A DNA stretch of 25,205 nucleotides from CAYQFQ01 sp964416925 (lineage in GTDB: Bacteria; Patescibacteriota; Minisyncoccia; Phycocordibacterales; GWA1-40-21): contig CAYQFQ010000011.1 in the NCBI GenBank assembly GCA_964416925.1, positions 1 through 25,205 on the forward strand. The letters run 5' to 3'. Below the pieces are notes generated by a model, which was not told where the DNA came from, made no database searches, and saw nothing but the letters and a program-made list of their open reading frames with translations. The translations under genes and the position numbers were made by a program. Shown one piece after another: positions 14,264 through 22,502 of this stretch (positions within the stretch are counted from its first letter, which is position 1; every line of letters starts with the position of its first letter).

Positions 14264-14605
14264 TTATTTCTTAGCTTCTACAGCTGACTTTGCAGATTTT
14301 GCTGCGGTTATTTCTGCCTCCTTAGCTTTAATATCAATATCTTTCTGCATCTTACCTCCGTGTCTTGTGAATTTTCTTGTAGCTGAGAATTCTCCTAGTC
14401 TGTGTCCAACCATATCTTCTGTTACGAGAACTTCTATGTGTTGTCTTCCATTATGAACACCAAAAGTGAATCCGATCATTTCTGGAGATATCTGACTTGC
14501 TCTTGCCCATGTTTTTATAGCACCAGTTTCAAGTGGTTTTTTCCCTTCTATCTTTTTTAGAAGTCTTTCGTCTACGTATGGGCCTTTCTTTAGTGATCGT
14601 GACAT
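14264..14605 (-). CDS. rpsS: 30S ribosomal protein S19
   Basis: S19 is in the 30S head with S13 and contacts tRNA. The start MSRSLKKGPYVDERLLKKIE and the signature GHRLGEFSATRKFTRHGGK are clear. Length is 113 residues, about 20 more than usual, from an Ala/Lys tail. In most bacteria rplB precedes this gene; here rpsS is first in its unit, directly behind a promoter and the terminator of an unrelated cassette, so rpsJ, rplC, rplD, rplW and rplB must be elsewhere. The leader has no Shine-Dalgarno sequence. Confidence 0.97.
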   Translation of the reverse strand: MSRSLKKGPYVDERLLKKIEGKKPLETGAIKTWARASQISPEMIGFTFGVHNGRQHIEVLVTEDMVGHRLGEFSATRKFTRHGGKMQKDIDIKAKEAEITAAKSAKSAVEAKK

Positions 14606-14664
14606 TTTTTTGGGTTAAATAAAAAACAATTTAAAACAATAAGCTCCAAAGAGCCTGAGCAACC

Positions 14665-14692
14665 ATATTAGCAAAATATAGAATAAAGTCAA
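14665..14692 (-). promoter_or_regulatory. Promoter of the rpsS-to-rplE operon
   Basis: TTGACT (14687-14692) and TAATAT (14665-14670) on the minus strand are separated by 16 bases, and the -10 box is preceded by TGC, an extended -10. The leader is about 50 bases and holds a short GCTC-TTTG-GAGC hairpin. Confidence 0.7.
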
Positions 14693-14708
14693 CAGTTAAA
14701 AGAAGATA

Positions 14709-14740
14709 TAAAAAGAGGCGGCGCAATATTGCGCCGCCTC
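14709..14740 (-). terminator. Terminator of the 285-aa GC-richer gene
   Basis: Positions 14715-14740 form a perfect 26-base palindrome (GAGGCGGCGC and its complement around AATATT). On the minus strand TTTTTATAT follows. It lies 19 bases downstream of the gene's stop and shields the rpsS promoter from read-through. Confidence 0.85.
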
Positions 14741-14759
14741 CGAAGATAACCTCCGTTTT

Positions 14760-15617
14760 TTAACCAACAATAATGAGATGCAAGACGGAAACATATCGCG
14801 GCGTCACGACCACAACACCATCTTCCCGAATGGAAAGCATTTGGTCACGACGAGGTTTCCCGATCCTCTCCAAAACACCAAACCAGAATATCTGGTCGAT
14901 GAGCGTCTCCCTCTTCTTGAGGTGTTCGATTCCGCAAAGTCTCAAGAGATTAGGACGACGTTTCTCCCTCATCTTGATATCCCGGTGGAACTTGATTGCC
15001 AAGCAAAGCAAAGATTTCAAATGAGCACAGAGAACCACACCTGTAACCACATCGCCCCTGTTACCGCACACCGGATGAAGCTTGAGGTTTTTAAAAGTCT
15101 TGTACTCCTTCTTGTCCCGGAAAGCGGCGCAGACATCGCTAAAGAACGTTCTTGCAGGATGATTCACGCCGGGAAACATAGCACGCAACTCACGCCCCCC
15201 TTCTCTGTGCTGACCGGTCATCGAGACGACTTCCCAGGTACGTGTCAGGAATACTTCCTCCCGACAGACGTCGAAAGTGCATTCGACATGAGACCAGAAA
15301 AGCCCGCGGCAAAGCTCGACAGCTTCACGCAGAATCGAAATCTTCTCCTCGTAATGCTTGCAGAGGTTATGAGAATAAGGTAACAATTCCTGTGTGAGCT
15401 GAAGACCTCTCGTAAACACCTCGATTTTTGAAAGAAAAATGTTCACCTGCTGTTGCAGCCGCTTTGCGGAGACATCCTCCACTTTGCCCACAACGTAGTA
15501 CACCTTCTTCATGACCGGCAAGTCATCGCCTGCCCCTCCGGAGTGAACACTTTCGGCATCCACACCAGCAAAACAATTAATGATTTCCCCAAATACCGGA
15601 TTCTTCTTTACCCTCAC
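14760..15617 (-). CDS. Unknown 285-residue protein, GC-richer than host
   Basis: I cannot assign this to a family. The frame starts with GTG at 15617, preceded by AAGAGAGGT as a ribosome site, and ends 19 bases before a perfect terminator; a TTGACT/TAATCT promoter lies upstream. The protein is soluble-looking, with about nine scattered cysteines (for example HSHNLCKHYEEK-type and VCREEVF segments), basic patches (KMREKRRPNLLRL, GKPRRDQ) and a hydrophobic C-terminus (VSVLHLIIVG). No signal peptide is visible. Base composition is clearly higher in GC than the r-protein genes, suggesting transfer. An opposing frame on the plus strand (14778-15383) exists, but only the minus strand has promoter, ribosome site and terminator. 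Confidence 0.6.
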   Translation of the reverse strand: MRVKKNPVFGEIINCFAGVDAESVHSGGAGDDLPVMKKVYYVVGKVEDVSAKRLQQQVNIFLSKIEVFTRGLQLTQELLPYSHNLCKHYEEKISILREAVELCRGLFWSHVECTFDVCREEVFLTRTWEVVSMTGQHREGGRELRAMFPGVNHPARTFFSDVCAAFRDKKEYKTFKNLKLHPVCGNRGDVVTGVVLCAHLKSLLCLAIKFHRDIKMREKRRPNLLRLCGIEHLKKRETLIDQIFWFGVLERIGKPRRDQMLSIREDGVVVVTPRYVSVLHLIIVG

Positions 15618-15661
15618 TCTATACCTCTCTTTTTACTTTCCCCATGTCAAATATTTCCCCA

Positions 15662-15684
15662 CACAACAGAAACTTTCTGTTGTG
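15662..15684 (-). repeat. Perfect palindrome in the leader of the 285-aa gene
   Basis: CACAACAGAAA and its complement meet around one base (15662-15684). It lies about eight bases downstream of the expected transcription start. It could be an operator or an mRNA-stabilising 5' hairpin. Confidence 0.5.
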
Positions 15685-15698
15685 GTAATCCGATAACT

Positions 15699-15726
15699 AG
15701 ATTACATCATTTGCAAAAAAAGTCAA
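15699..15726 (-). promoter_or_regulatory. Promoter of the 285-aa gene
   Basis: TTGACT (15721-15726) and TAATCT (15699-15704) on the minus strand are separated by 16 bases. The same -35 hexamer and 16-base spacing occur at the mini-gene promoter. Between this promoter and the next gene (15727-15808) I see only a hairpin GTCAAGG/CCTTGAC (15756-15774) without a T run. Confidence 0.6.
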
Positions 15727-15808
15727 CAGTAGAGCGATATTTTTTATCTATCACAGTCAAGGTGGAGCCTTGACCGGTTCTTGACCGATTTTTTAAGAAA
15801 TATTAGTC

Positions 15809-18800
15809 TCAAAGAAAAAAAGGATCTAAAATTAAATAGTCGGAATAATCAACTAACCCAGATATATAATCCCCTATTCCTAAATAATCTTCACTCCCCA
15901 CATTCGGTCCAAGAGCATCGCCCCACCAATTGTTTTTCGCATCTATTGTGTTTTCTGAAGAGTTATTATATATTCCGTATTCAAAATTACCAAAGATAGA
16001 ATTATTAAATAACTTTAAATCAATGAAATAGTCCCCTGCTTCTATACCTATATTATTCTCCGTTAAAATCGAATTTGAAATTTTAGCTGCACCCCCACTA
16101 ATTAAGACCCCCTTTCCAAACCCTTCAATTCTCATCTCTTCCATTTCAACGTTTGCCTCATCCACTAAGACACCCAGAGCCGAAAGAAGATTTCCAGAAA
16201 TACTAGAACTCGATACTTTCATTGTCGCATATGAATTAACTATTAACCCTTTGTTGTATCCATCTATTGTTATGTTGTCTAAAAGATATTCTCCTTCACT
16301 CGCCAAAATACCTACCTTAGAAACATCATCACCAATAAAATTTGAATTATAAATCTTATGCTCACCACCTGTAATATTGAGCGCTATTTCGGTATCTTTT
16401 ATCTTGATATTATTAAGGTTTGTTTTACCATTTCTAATTATTAAACCATCCTCACTCTGCCCATTATTTACCTCTAGCCCGTCTAGGTCTAAATCATAGT
16501 CATAAACCAACATCGCAAATCTATCGTCTTCATTTTTTTCACCTTCTATGATTATATCCTCAACCTTAAGCGTTGATTGTTTATCTGTCGATCCAAAAGC
16601 CAATATAGGCATACTTCGCATATCTTTGAAAACAACTTTTGTCATCGTGACGTTATTTTCGTCCAAATACAAATCCTCACTATTTATAAAAGTCGAATCT
16701 TTAATATTTACTGGATTTCCTGAAAACATAACCGACTCATTCATGTTTTGAAATACCACTCCCTTTACTATGCTTGTTTTTGGCTGGTCAAAAACATACA
16801 AACCACCAACACGCACCACCTCTGTTGTGCTAGATAATCCAGCAATAACAAGATCCTCACCAACTGAAGTATCATATATTGAAGTAAACAGAACTTTTGA
16901 ATCTTCTGTCCCATTAATAAGAACGGAATCGAAAGTTGTAATGTGGGATTTACCCCAACTGTCATTCGCAAATTTCAAGATTGTTCCCGGTTCGATAGTA
17001 AGAGTATTACCGTCTCCATCAAAAAATACAGAACCAAAGATAAGGTATGGACCATTTTCTTTCGTTAATGTGAGGTCACCATAATAATAATCACCATTTA
17101 CTGGCCTATAGCTTATACTGTTTTTCTTTTTGGGTGTCCCATTTATATCTGCTCCATTTTTATTTTTTCCATTTCTAATGATTTCCAAGTTTGATCCAAG
17201 ATTTAAGTTGCCTGAATCATTTGTCCAATCGGAAGATAGTGCCGCATCCCATCTTTCTAATGATAAGTGTTTTGTACCACCACCCTGCCCGCACCAATCT
17301 TTGCAGTATGCAAAATGATCAGAAACCAGTGTTGTCGTCGTACCGAGATTCTCCTTTTCATAACTTACAGTCAGTTCTTCCCCTGTTTTCTTCAGGCCAC
17401 CACCGAATGAAATCCACAAATCAGCAACAATGTCTTTTACTGGTGAATCAATCAGCTCATCTTTATCCGTCAGATCCTTACTTTCTATCAGATAATATCC
17501 CTTAGATGGGATTTGATTAACGAGGTTAATATTCAGAGTTGAACTTCCGGAATATAGAAACCAGCTTGATACGTCAATTACGTAATTTGTTCTATTAAAC
17601 AGCTCTATCCACTGATCAGTACTAGATGCTTCCCCGCTCCACGAGATTTCATTTACAACGACAGGATGAGGAATAATTTCAAAATTTAATGACGTTGTTG
17701 CTGAATAAAAACCCATATCATCAATCACATTTATATCCACTTTATGTTTCCCTTCTGCAAGACTTACATATTCGGATGACGTTGCTGTAGTTGTAGAATT
17801 GATACCCTGAAAAGATACATTGTATAAGTTTGTCGAAGTACTTTCCGAATCCCAAGAGAGAGAAAACGTTGTGGTAGATAATACACAGTTGTCTTTCACA
17901 AAAGAAAGATTGCAAGCGGTATTTTTAAGGGTCGGAGCTTGAGGTAGAAAATGAACTTTTATCAAGTATTCAGATGTAGTCGCGATATTACCATCATGTG
18001 AAGAACTAAAAAATACCGTACTCGTTCCTTCACTGAAGTTTTCAACAATAGACCATTCGCCATTTTCATCTACCGTTGTGGTTGAATTTGAATGGCTTTG
18101 CGAAATAATACTATATGGGGTTGAAGTGCCTGAAAATTCGATAGAAGATGTCGAAAAATATTCTGAAAAAACTGTTGGACTGATTAATGTAATGCGATGG
18201 GCTTCCTGATTTGACTCTTCGGGATCATCCTGAATAATACGTGCACCTCCGCCAGACATTGAAAATGTAAATTGTCTTGGATTATTTTCTGTATTTCCCT
18301 CAGGACCGGTATTCTCAATAAAAGCCAAAAGCTCTTTTAATAAATCTTCTTTACTCACGCCCACCATATCTTCTAATTCTTGATCTGAAATATTCTGTGG
18401 TTCAAGTGGTTGGGATTGACCCGGATCAGAACCATTATCGCTCAGCCCTGTGATTTGAGATGTTTCACCTTTTTTATCAATAGATACAGATATCATTTGC
18501 TCTTGGCTAGTATTACCAAACGAGTCAAAAACTGTTGCTAGATTATTTGTCCCAGAAGACTGAATCAGTAACTTAAAACCACCATTTAAATCATCTTTTA
18601 TTTTTTGAATGAAAAGGTTGATCTTACCTTGCTCCTGTTTCTTGTTTTGATTTTCTAATCGTAATTCTTCAGCTTCCTTGAAAAAAAGCTCCATTACACC
18701 AGCCTGAACAATAATGGCTTGTTTTGAGAGGCGGGAAAAATAATCTGAGACAATTGAAGCGTCTGCCTTATCAAATATAACTTTTGACTCAAGACCTTTC

Positions 18801-19519
18801 CTATCAAAAATACGTTTCAACAAAATATGTGAATCTAAATATAATATATCATCTCCATATCCAAAATCACCTTTGTATTCTAGCACTAGGGGATCATGAT
18901 AATAATCATCTTCTATTGTATCCTTACTGAAAAAATTTCCGTTCGCATATGTGGCTGAAAAGTCAAAATATTCATCTAAAGAAAAGAAATCTTTGGGTAT
19001 AAAACCCGCAGATAACATATCTACCGAAAGGTTTTTCAGTGTCTCCTTATTCTTATTTTCCTCTGCCCATACCTCAAAAACACTTTCATCATAAGGTAAG
19101 TGGGCATCATTTCTAGTATGGTCTGGGACAAACATGTCTTGAATTAGGTGAATAACATGTCCAAGTGCAATATATGCAGCTTTTTCATCACCTTTTATAT
19201 ATGCCTCTTTAGCTTTCTGCCATGAGTAATTATTACCAGAATACTCTACCCAAGATTTTGCTGAACGATACCCCTTTACCCCACGATTGTGTACAGGGTC
19301 ATAAAAATGATAGAGACTCCTAATGTTATTATCCTCGTCTACTGAACCTTTCATTATCCATGTTTTTTGCTCATCAGTAATTTTTATCTCAGAAAAGTTA
19401 TTATAAAAATCCACTCCCTGCCCTGTTATAGCAGGATGAGTAGTTTCAGTGGAAAAAGCACTAGCGACCGATGGTATTATTATTAATATACTTAAAAAAT
19501 AATATTTAAACACTCTCAT
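15809..19519 (-). CDS. Secreted multidomain protein: phospholipase C-like + LTD + beta-helix
   Basis: The N-terminus is a signal peptide (FLSILIIIPSVASA). Residues about 22-280 resemble the zinc-dependent phospholipase C/S1-P1 nuclease fold: THPAIT with His28, HFYDPVHN at 71-78, and HLIQDMFVPDH, in which His124, Asp128 and His134 have the spacing of the zinc ligands in Bacillus cereus PC-PLC. A Ser/Thr-rich region with Ig-like segments follows (about 440-615), then a lamin-tail domain (about 618-785: VVVNEISWSG, WIELFN) and a right-handed beta-helix to the end, including NNWWGDALGPN. It is last in a four-gene operon, six bases... after the 164-aa gene by direct reading of the gap. Likely cell-surface or secreted; enzymatic activity on lipid or nucleic acid is inferred only. 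Confidence 0.85.
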   Translation of the reverse strand: MRVFKYYFLSILIIIPSVASAFSTETTHPAITGQGVDFYNNFSEIKITDEQKTWIMKGSVDEDNNIRSLYHFYDPVHNRGVKGYRSAKSWVEYSGNNYSWQKAKEAYIKGDEKAAYIALGHVIHLIQDMFVPDHTRNDAHLPYDESVFEVWAEENKNKETLKNLSVDMLSAGFIPKDFFSLDEYFDFSATYANGNFFSKDTIEDDYYHDPLVLEYKGDFGYGDDILYLDSHILLKRIFDRKGLESKVIFDKADASIVSDYFSRLSKQAIIVQAGVMELFFKEAEELRLENQNKKQEQGKINLFIQKIKDDLNGGFKLLIQSSGTNNLATVFDSFGNTSQEQMISVSIDKKGETSQITGLSDNGSDPGQSQPLEPQNISDQELEDMVGVSKEDLLKELLAFIENTGPEGNTENNPRQFTFSMSGGGARIIQDDPEESNQEAHRITLISPTVFSEYFSTSSIEFSGTSTPYSIISQSHSNSTTTVDENGEWSIVENFSEGTSTVFFSSSHDGNIATTSEYLIKVHFLPQAPTLKNTACNLSFVKDNCVLSTTTFSLSWDSESTSTNLYNVSFQGINSTTTATSSEYVSLAEGKHKVDINVIDDMGFYSATTSLNFEIIPHPVVVNEISWSGEASSTDQWIELFNRTNYVIDVSSWFLYSGSSTLNINLVNQIPSKGYYLIESKDLTDKDELIDSPVKDIVADLWISFGGGLKKTGEELTVSYEKENLGTTTTLVSDHFAYCKDWCGQGGGTKHLSLERWDAALSSDWTNDSGNLNLGSNLEIIRNGKNKNGADINGTPKKKNSISYRPVNGDYYYGDLTLTKENGPYLIFGSVFFDGDGNTLTIEPGTILKFANDSWGKSHITTFDSVLINGTEDSKVLFTSIYDTSVGEDLVIAGLSSTTEVVRVGGLYVFDQPKTSIVKGVVFQNMNESVMFSGNPVNIKDSTFINSEDLYLDENNVTMTKVVFKDMRSMPILAFGSTDKQSTLKVEDIIIEGEKNEDDRFAMLVYDYDLDLDGLEVNNGQSEDGLIIRNGKTNLNNIKIKDTEIALNITGGEHKIYNSNFIGDDVSKVGILASEGEYLLDNITIDGYNKGLIVNSYATMKVSSSSISGNLLSALGVLVDEANVEMEEMRIEGFGKGVLISGGAAKISNSILTENNIGIEAGDYFIDLKLFNNSIFGNFEYGIYNNSSENTIDAKNNWWGDALGPNVGSEDYLGIGDYISGLVDYSDYLILDPFFL

Positions 19520-19524
19520 TTAAT

Positions 19525-20019
19525 TTAATAGACTATCTTCCAAATCTTTGTGTATGGATTCTGTTCCAAATCAAACGTCATCAAAACCCCAGAATCATCT
19601 TTAATGGACCATGAACAATAATTTAACTTATATAAAGTAATACCACATTTTTTTTCACCATAAATAAACAATTTTTCTGTATTTTTTATAATTAATGGTA
19701 CCTGTAGTAATTTATCCTTATCTGATTCTTTAACACCTACAGCATAGAAAGAATTAGCCTTATCTATATTAGAATCCTTCAAAGCTTTTAAATACATTTC
19801 AATAGTCTCCTCTGGGGTCTTCCCTCCAGCAAAATCATCTTTTTTCTTTTCCTCTAAAGCATTTTTTTCAGCCACCATTTGATCATAAGTTGCTTGTGCA
19901 CGCTTATTTTCAAAATATCCCTGTATTCTATCTTTGTTCGCACCAAGTGTTCCTATTATTACCAACAATACGATTACCACTAAGACTGCTATAAAAATTA
20001 GTTTTAAATTTTTACCCAT
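19525..20019 (-). CDS. Membrane-anchored protein, unknown
   Basis: This 164-residue protein has one N-terminal membrane segment (LIFIAVLVVIVLLVIIGTLGA) followed by a charged linker (KRAQATYDQMVAEKNALEEKKKDD) that is probably helical, and a small extracytoplasmic domain (TPEETIEMYLKALKDSNIDKANSF through QNPYTKIWKIVY). The domain's helix-then-strands layout resembles small NTF2-like/DUF4878-type lipoprotein domains, a weak inference. Two cysteines (KKCGITLYKLNYCSW) could form a disulfide. It sits between the 40-aa gene (10 bases) and the 1236-aa gene (5 bases), so it is likely co-produced with these exported proteins. Confidence 0.75.
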   Translation of the reverse strand: MGKNLKLIFIAVLVVIVLLVIIGTLGANKDRIQGYFENKRAQATYDQMVAEKNALEEKKKDDFAGGKTPEETIEMYLKALKDSNIDKANSFYAVGVKESDKDKLLQVPLIIKNTEKLFIYGEKKCGITLYKLNYCSWSIKDDSGVLMTFDLEQNPYTKIWKIVY

Positions 20020-20029
20020 ATTTTTTTAA

Positions 20030-20152
20030 TTAAATGCTACTCAAACCTGAACCATCCGCACCAAACATTTTACACACTGCCATAATAACAAAGCCGATTA
20101 TTAGCACCACGACAAACCATATGACAGACTTTATAAAGGTATTATTTAACAT
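20030..20152 (-). CDS. 40-residue single-span membrane peptide
   Basis: A short frame from ATG (20150-20152) to TAA (20030-20032) encodes 40 residues: MLNNTFIKSV, one long hydrophobic segment (IWFVVVLIIGFVIMAV), then a short tail with one Cys (CKMFGADGSGLSSI). It exactly fills the space between two larger genes, with gaps of 15 and 10 bases, in the same direction. Those gaps and the coherent transmembrane sequence are the evidence. It may help assemble or anchor its exported neighbours; no known family is recognised. Confidence 0.65.
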   Translation of the reverse strand: MLNNTFIKSVIWFVVVLIIGFVIMAVCKMFGADGSGLSSI

Positions 20153-20167
20153 ACATTATATTATATA

Positions 20168-21622
20168 CTATTCGGCCTCATAAAAAGAATACTTTATATT
20201 CCTATATAGTATCTTCGGGGCTGACAAGATCTTTCTCCACAAACTTACTGACTCACCCGCTGCTTTATCTTTTTGACTTTCAGTAAAAAACTGGACAGAC
20301 GATGATGCGTTACTTATTGCTTCTAGAACTGCTGCTGGTTGTGAATTGTTCGTATAAGCAGTAATCTTCTCGTCTTTTAATATTTCTGGACCTGTAATCT
20401 GTGGCTTACCTATTTGCACATTTGTGGATACAGGAATTTTCTTAAAAGCAGAAATAAAGTTGTTAAGTTCATTAACATCTGAGATAATTTCATCCTTATT
20501 TACTGTTCTGGGTCCCGCCTCTTCTGCTGTTTTGTTTTTCTTTATATTTACACTTGAAATAGTCTCTCCAAAAACAGTCTTTAAATAAATAACACCAGAA
20601 TCACTATTCTTAAAAACTTCAGGTAAAGTTATAGTATTACCCGGCATAATTATTGTGTCCTTTGCTATATCAAAGGTCTCGAAACCTTTCTGAAACTTCA
20701 ATCCTCCTATATTTATCTCAAATTTCCCAGTGTTTTTTATACTTATCCCATTTATGCCAACCACCTCTAAATTTAAACTTGGCTCAAGTACAGTAACTTG
20801 TGTTCTTGAAACAGATGATTCTTCGCCATTAATTCCATTAAGTATCACAACATATTCTCCTGGCGCCTTATACGTATGGTAAACCCTCTTACCACTTTGC
20901 TTATATCCATCGCCAAACGACCACTCAAAATTAGCATCATTTTGGGAAAGGTTGATGCTAGCCGACAACTCAATTGGAAGACCCACATAAGCAAGCCTTT
21001 CTCTGCCCGCACTCACTTTCAATTTAGCCGAGCTGTCTTTATAACTTGATAGACCTTCTGTGCTTGAGTGTGTAGAAATATCGGCAATATTTTCGTCTAT
21101 TGTCTCACCATCATGATCATTTGCATCGTCCACAACTTCTCCTGTATCAGAAGTAGAGCTTGAAACAGCTGTAAAATCTAAAAAAATATGAGACTCCCCA
21201 AATGCTGTGATTGCCGTGCCTCCACTTTCTTCGGTCATCGATACCATAACCTTATATTCACCCGAAGGGGCAAGACCAGCATCGCCAGAAGTTTTTCCAT
21301 TCCAAATCTTAGAGATAGTATCAGAGACAAAACTCTGAGTAAAATATCTTGTGTAATTACCACTAGATCCTGTACAAGCTTGAGTAACCGAACATATATA
21401 AAGCCTTGTGAATTTTACTGGCCTATTTGCCTTTACATCAATAGAGATACTTTCACTATTATTTGGATTAAATGTTATATTTTCAGCTTTTCCATTCAGT
21501 TTAAAATCAATAATATTTGGAGACTCAGCATAGGCAAATTGAGTCGAAAAAATAAAGGCAGACGATAAAATAAAGATTTTAAATATATAATTTAGCAAAT
21601 TAAAAGAACAACTAGAGTTCAT
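20168..21622 (-). CDS. Secreted PKD-domain protein with LTD-like domain
   Basis: This 484-residue protein has a signal peptide (FILSSAFIFSTQFAYA). Residues about 33-150 look like a FlgD-type Ig domain (SGDAGLAPSGEYKVMVSM). After an acidic linker comes a PKD domain (about 200-280) with FEWSFGDGYKQSG and HTYKAPGEYVVIL. A further beta domain (about 282-360: LEVVGINGISIKNTG) resembles the lamin-tail type. The C-terminus is a basic amphipathic segment (WRKILSAPKILYRNIKYSFY). It opens the four-gene operon ending with the 1236-aa protein. Such domains normally mediate adhesion or carbohydrate/protein contacts on the surface; no enzyme motif is seen. Confidence 0.82.
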   Translation of the reverse strand: MNSSCSFNLLNYIFKIFILSSAFIFSTQFAYAESPNIIDFKLNGKAENITFNPNNSESISIDVKANRPVKFTRLYICSVTQACTGSSGNYTRYFTQSFVSDTISKIWNGKTSGDAGLAPSGEYKVMVSMTEESGGTAITAFGESHIFLDFTAVSSSTSDTGEVVDDANDHDGETIDENIADISTHSSTEGLSSYKDSSAKLKVSAGRERLAYVGLPIELSASINLSQNDANFEWSFGDGYKQSGKRVYHTYKAPGEYVVILNGINGEESSVSRTQVTVLEPSLNLEVVGINGISIKNTGKFEINIGGLKFQKGFETFDIAKDTIIMPGNTITLPEVFKNSDSGVIYLKTVFGETISSVNIKKNKTAEEAGPRTVNKDEIISDVNELNNFISAFKKIPVSTNVQIGKPQITGPEILKDEKITAYTNNSQPAAVLEAISNASSSVQFFTESQKDKAAGESVSLWRKILSAPKILYRNIKYSFYEAE

Positions 21623-21640
21623 AAAATTTAATTACTAAAC

Positions 21641-21649
21641 ATTTTATCA
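21641..21649 (-). promoter_or_regulatory. Extended -10 promoter of the exported-protein operon
   Basis: TGATAAAAT on the minus strand lies 18 bases upstream of the ATG at 21622. A clear -35 box is missing. The leader would be about 11 bases long and AT-rich. Confidence 0.45.
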
Positions 21650-21734
21650 CTTTTATTCCATCCTTTACAGAAACATGTCTCCAACCCACCTGTGGATAAC
21701 TTTTTCTCTAAGTTACATAGGCTATACCTTCATC

Positions 21735-21753
21735 ACGGAGGCTTCGCCTCCGT
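21735..21753 (-). repeat. REP-like palindrome, left of the transposase gene
   Basis: ACGGAGGC-TTC-GCCTCCGT is a perfect 8-bp stem with a three-base loop. It lies 38 bases downstream of the transposase stop. Fifteen bases (AGGCGAAGCCTCCGT on the minus strand) recur in inverted orientation at 22503-22517. This matches the REP-type ends that REP-associated tyrosine transposases recognise; it has no T run, so terminator function is doubtful. Confidence 0.6.
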
Positions 21754-21791
21754 AAAAGTTATTTGTGTTATAATATATATGTTAAAAGAAA

Positions 21792-22466
21792 TCATATACT
21801 ACCGTAGTCAAGCCAATCAAAAATATTTTTAACAAAATCTTCTCTACTCTCAAAAGATCTAGGAAAACTCTCCATATTCAATATGTTCTTCTCTACCCTA
21901 TCTCCATTAACATAATCTATAAAACTAGAATAGTCATACCCTGATAAATAATCTTTAACCATAAGAACATCTAATTTTGACGCTTTTTCTTTCCAATTTG
22001 TATCTATTTTTTTAAGCGGGTTGAGGTGAATGTATGAATATAGATATTTTAAATAATCATCTGAATCAGCATGCTGAACCTTAAATACCCCTTGAAATAA
22101 AGACCCTGTCCTATTGTATTTTTTATTAAAATACATCGTATATGCAGTCGCTAATCTATGCATAAACAAACTTATACCACCTTCAATCCTTTCCTTAACT
22201 AATAAATGAAAATGATTGTCCATTAAGCAGTAAGCCCCAATATCTAAGAGTCTTTCACCTTCTCTTTTTATAATGAAATATTCCGCAAAAGACAAACCTC
22301 TATAAGTTCTTAGCTCTACCGGCTTTTTATACGAACAATTCAAAAGATAAAGTAGTATTACAAAACGATTTCGATCTCCATCATCTAAAAAAATATCTCT
22401 TTTTTCTACACCCCTATTGTATATGTGATAATATTCATTTATCGAAATTTTTAAATTTCTAGCCAT
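21792..22466 (-). CDS. rayT: REP-associated tyrosine transposase (Y1/HUH family)
   Basis: This 224-residue protein belongs to the Y1 transposase (TnpA-like, IS200/IS605-related) family. The N-terminus has the family start NEYYHIYNRGVEKRDIF. The HUH metal site is CLMDNHFHLLV (His85 and His87), and the catalytic tyrosine is probably one of those in DYLKYLYSYIHLNPLK (138-151); LFQGVFKVQHADSDDYL precedes it as usual. These enzymes cut and rejoin single-stranded DNA at palindromic REP sequences. Inverted GC-rich palindromic repeats flank the gene. No TnpB partner is nearby. The gene appears intact and has its own promoter with a very short leader. The symbol is a family name. Confidence 0.9.
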   Translation of the reverse strand: MARNLKISINEYYHIYNRGVEKRDIFLDDGDRNRFVILLYLLNCSYKKPVELRTYRGLSFAEYFIIKREGERLLDIGAYCLMDNHFHLLVKERIEGGISLFMHRLATAYTMYFNKKYNRTGSLFQGVFKVQHADSDDYLKYLYSYIHLNPLKKIDTNWKEKASKLDVLMVKDYLSGYDYSSFIDYVNGDRVEKNILNMESFPRSFESREDFVKNIFDWLDYGSI

Positions 22467-22477
22467 ATGTTGGATAT

Positions 22478-22486
22478 ATTATAACA
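22478..22486 (-). promoter_or_regulatory. Extended -10 promoter of the transposase gene
   Basis: TGTTATAAT on the minus strand lies 11 bases upstream of the ATG at 22466, so the leader would be only about four to five bases, nearly leaderless. No strong -35 box is visible. Confidence 0.5.
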
Positions 22487-22502
22487 CAGTTATAATTTAC
22501 CA

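Noticed and set aside
14778..15383. A 201-codon frame on the plus strand opposite the 285-aa gene
   Set aside because: It has no promoter, ribosome site or terminator of its own, and the minus frame has all three. It is most likely a shadow caused by the higher GC content.
21691..21699. A perfect DnaA box (TTATCCACA on the minus strand)
   Set aside because: It is a single nine-base match with no cluster of boxes, no AT-rich unwinding element that stands out, and no dnaA or dnaN nearby.
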